Below, piece by piece: positions 33,182 through 34,856 of a DNA stretch of 34,856 nt. The position numbers and the translations under genes were made by a program. The first letter of the stretch is position 1. Each line of letters begins with the position of its first letter. This DNA comes from Planctomycetota bacterium (GTDB taxonomy: Bacteria; Planctomycetota; Brocadiia; Brocadiales; Brocadiaceae): contig JAHFOY010000015.1 of assembly GCA_023261485.1 (NCBI GenBank), forward strand, positions 1 through 34,856, given 5' to 3'. Under the pieces are notes generated by a model, which saw only the letters and a list, made by a program, of their open reading frames with translations, was not told the origin of the DNA and did no database searches.

Positions 33182-34606
33182 ATGCAAAGTAAATATAAAT
33201 ATCTTATTGGTAACGAATGGCGGGAAAGTAAGGATATCCTGGAGGTAAAGAATCCATATAATAATGAGATTGTAAGCGCCACCTTTCTGGCAACGGAAAA
33301 GGACGTGAACGATGCCATTCAGGCTGCTGTCCATGCCTTCGAAGAAACCAGAAAGCTGCCCAGTTATAAAAGGGCTGAAGTTTTAAGTAGTATCAGGGAT
33401 GGGATTCAGAAAAGGAGCGAGGAATTTGCACAAACGATAGCACTGGAAGCAGGGAAACCCATCGCCGATGCACGGGCAGAGGTTGAAAGGGCGATTGGTA
33501 CATTTCAAATAGCGGCTGAAGAATCCAAGAGGATGTTGGGTGAATATATTCCATTAGACATCTCAGAGTGGTCGAAGAACAGAACTGCGATTAATAGAAG
33601 ATTTCCTATCGGTCCAATTTTAGGTATCTCGCCTTTCAATTTTCCATTGAATCTTATTGTGCATAAAGTAGCCCCAGCCATTGCTTCGGGAAATCCGATT
33701 ATCATCAAGCCGGCTTCAAAGACTCCTTTAACCGCCTTGTTGCTTGGCGAAGTTATCTCCGAATCAGGTTGGCCATCCGGAGGTTTTAGTGTGTTTGCCT
33801 GCGCGTCAAATCTGGCAGAGCGGATGGTTGCAGACGAACGAATCAGGATGTTTACATTTACCGGCAGCGCAGCGGTAGGGTGGCGGCTCAGGCAAATCGC
33901 AGGCAAGAAAAGGGTAACCCTGGAACTGGGCGGGAATGCAGGCGCTATTGTTGACAGCAGTGATAATCTGGACTATGCCGTGAAACGATGCATTGCCAGC
34001 GCATTTTCATTTAGTGGTCAGATATGTATATCCCTCCAAAGGCTATTTGTCAATAACAAGATATATGATGACTTTCTATCGAATTTTCTAAATGAAGTAA
34101 AAACGTTAAAAATGGGAGATCCTCTCAGGGAAGAAACGAGGCTTGGGCCTATGATTGACGAACAGTCCGCTCAAAGGATAGAATCGTGGGTCAATGAGGC
34201 AGTGAAGGAGGGTGCAGTCCTGGCATATGGCGGAGGACGCAAGGGTACGCTCTACGAACCGACGGTTATTACTAAAACAACGCCGCAGATGAAGGTCAAC
34301 ACAAACGAATTATTCGCACCGGCAGTAACAGTTTCGAAACACGACACATTCGAAGAGGCAGTAAAGCGGCTAAATGATTCTGCCTATGGATTACAGGCAA
34401 GCGTGTTTACCAACAACATAAGGCATGTTTTTTATGCTTATGAGCATTTGGAGGTGGGGGGGGTGATTGTAAACGATGTGCCGTCATTCCGTGCGGATAA
34501 TATGCCGTATGGGGGTGTTAAGGATTCAGGTATTGGTCGGGAAGGTGTCCGTTACGCCATGGAAGAAATGACAGAACCCAAATTGCTGGTTCTAAATCTG
34601 TCATAG
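33182..34606 (+). CDS. NAD(P)-dependent aldehyde dehydrogenase
   Basis: A 474-residue member of the ALDH superfamily with all key residues: ISPFNFPLN (N153), KPASKTP (K176), FTGSAAVGW, LELGGNAG (E248) and SFSGQICISLQR (nucleophile C282). It oxidises an aldehyde to the acid in the cytoplasm. The general form resembles non-phosphorylating glyceraldehyde-3-phosphate, lactaldehyde or succinate-semialdehyde dehydrogenases. The neighbourhood (zwf 2 bases upstream) would suit a sugar-derived aldehyde such as glyceraldehyde 3-phosphate, but this is inference. GGAG lies about 8 bases before the ATG, inside the end of zwf. Confidence 0.9.
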   Translation: MQSKYKYLIGNEWRESKDILEVKNPYNNEIVSATFLATEKDVNDAIQAAVHAFEETRKLPSYKRAEVLSSIRDGIQKRSEEFAQTIALEAGKPIADARAEVERAIGTFQIAAEESKRMLGEYIPLDISEWSKNRTAINRRFPIGPILGISPFNFPLNLIVHKVAPAIASGNPIIIKPASKTPLTALLLGEVISESGWPSGGFSVFACASNLAERMVADERIRMFTFTGSAAVGWRLRQIAGKKRVTLELGGNAGAIVDSSDNLDYAVKRCIASAFSFSGQICISLQRLFVNNKIYDDFLSNFLNEVKTLKMGDPLREETRLGPMIDEQSAQRIESWVNEAVKEGAVLAYGGGRKGTLYEPTVITKTTPQMKVNTNELFAPAVTVSKHDTFEEAVKRLNDSAYGLQASVFTNNIRHVFYAYEHLEVGGVIVNDVPSFRADNMPYGGVKDSGIGREGVRYAMEEMTEPKLLVLNLS

Positions 34607-34614
34607 TAAGAATA

Positions 34615-34723
34615 TTCACCGCAAAGATGCAAAGGGGCACGAAGACAACCCCCTAAATCCCCCTTTGATAAGGGGGATTAATCGGTTTGTCAATCTCTGC
34701 GTTCTTTGCGTCTCTGCGGTGAA
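34615..34723. repeat. Inverted-repeat element with nested hairpin
   Basis: TTCACCGCAAAGATGCAAAG (34615-34634) and CTTTGCGTCTCTGCGGTGAA (34704-34723) form a 20-bp imperfect terminal inverted repeat (18 of 20 match). Inside is a perfect 10-bp hairpin AATCCCCCTT-TGAT-AAGGGGGATT (34656-34679). It begins 8 bases after the aldehyde dehydrogenase stop. The size and end structure suggest a MITE-like element; a similar end style flanks the GxxExxY gene. Confidence 0.7.
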
Positions 34724-34744
34724 ATGAACATTTAAGGAAAATAT

Positions 34745-34856
34745 ATGCCCAGAGACATACCGGTAGGGAATGGTTCGATGCTGGTTACATTCGATCGTGA
34801 GTATCAGATCAGGGATATTTATTATCCATATGTGGGGAAAGAGAACCACACCATTG
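34745..34856 (+). CDS. N-terminus of a glycoside hydrolase family 15 (glucoamylase-like) protein, cut by the window edge
   Basis: ATG 34745 follows AAGGAAAA and opens a frame that runs off the window. The 37 visible residues, starting MPRDIPVGNGSMLVTFDREY and including RDIYYPYVGKENHT, match the beginning of bacterial GH15 proteins, whose N-terminal beta domain precedes an (alpha/alpha)6 catalytic domain that releases glucose from alpha-glucans or trehalose. Its position after zwf and the aldehyde dehydrogenase, and near the debranching enzyme, supports a glycogen-use role. Catalytic residues lie outside the window. Confidence 0.8.
   Translation, partial: MPRDIPVGNGSMLVTFDREYQIRDIYYPYVGKENHTI

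Noticed and set aside
34616-34849. Minus-strand ORF of 77 codons
   Set aside because: It is the reverse of the inverted-repeat element and the start of the GH15 gene; its tail is a typical artefact of translating such repeats.

Overview
This window looks like a chromosomal segment of a moderately AT-rich, Gram-negative-type bacterium that uses Shine-Dalgarno initiation. The gene set and the style of the proteins fit an anammox-type planctomycete (the Candidatus Brocadia/Kuenenia/Jettenia group). Supporting features are the futalosine menaquinone genes mqnA and mqnC, a periplasmic FmdE-like protein, many PAS, HD-GYP and Cache signalling proteins, and a glycogen plus oxidative pentose phosphate cluster. 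No anammox marker gene lies in the window, so the lineage is an inference of moderate confidence. No rRNA, tRNA, CRISPR array or complete transposase was seen.

Layout. 0-3.5 kb: tail of a HAMP-domain protein, rarA, a possible leader ORF and an extracytoplasmic tandem double-Cache protein with no output domain. 3.5-7 kb (minus strand): a small helical protein, a pair of tiny overlapping ORFs, and a DUF362 gene translationally coupled to an LhgO-type FAD oxidase. 7.2-14.7 kb (plus strand): cobK, a symmetrical palindromic repeat element, hutH with a metallophosphoesterase, a PAS/GAF/HD-GYP protein and a tandem-HD protein. 14.7-16.6 kb (minus): mqnC and mqnA, overlapping. 16.8-18.1 kb: FmdE-like secreted protein and a small Cys-rich secreted protein, convergent around a strong hairpin. 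18.2-23.2 kb (minus): valS, a TPR/SUMF1-like secreted protein and a PAS-GGEEF cyclase, packed as an operon. 23.2-27.4 kb (minus): an accessory-looking stretch with a GxxExxY gene inside inverted repeats, a DUF362-ChaN-PDZ fusion, and an antitoxin-toxin-DUF4145 cassette with its own terminator. 27.5-34.9 kb (plus): GH133 debranching enzyme, repeats, rpiB, gnd, zwf, an aldehyde dehydrogenase and the start of a GH15 gene.

How the genes work together. The right end is a carbon-storage module: GH133 and GH15 release glucose units from glycogen-like polymer, and zwf, gnd and rpiB carry out the oxidative pentose phosphate steps. Three c-di-GMP enzymes, one cyclase with an intact inhibitory site and two HD-GYP proteins, lie within 9 kb. 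The window is also rich in short palindromic repeats built from shared modules. They sit between genes and, in one case, in frame inside the GH133 gene.

Best candidates for undescribed biology: the GxxExxY inverted-repeat cassette, the DUF362-TM-ChaN-PDZ fusion, the AbrB/RelE/DUF4145 three-gene cassette, the outputless double-Cache sensor, the tandem HD protein, and the modular hairpin repeat family.
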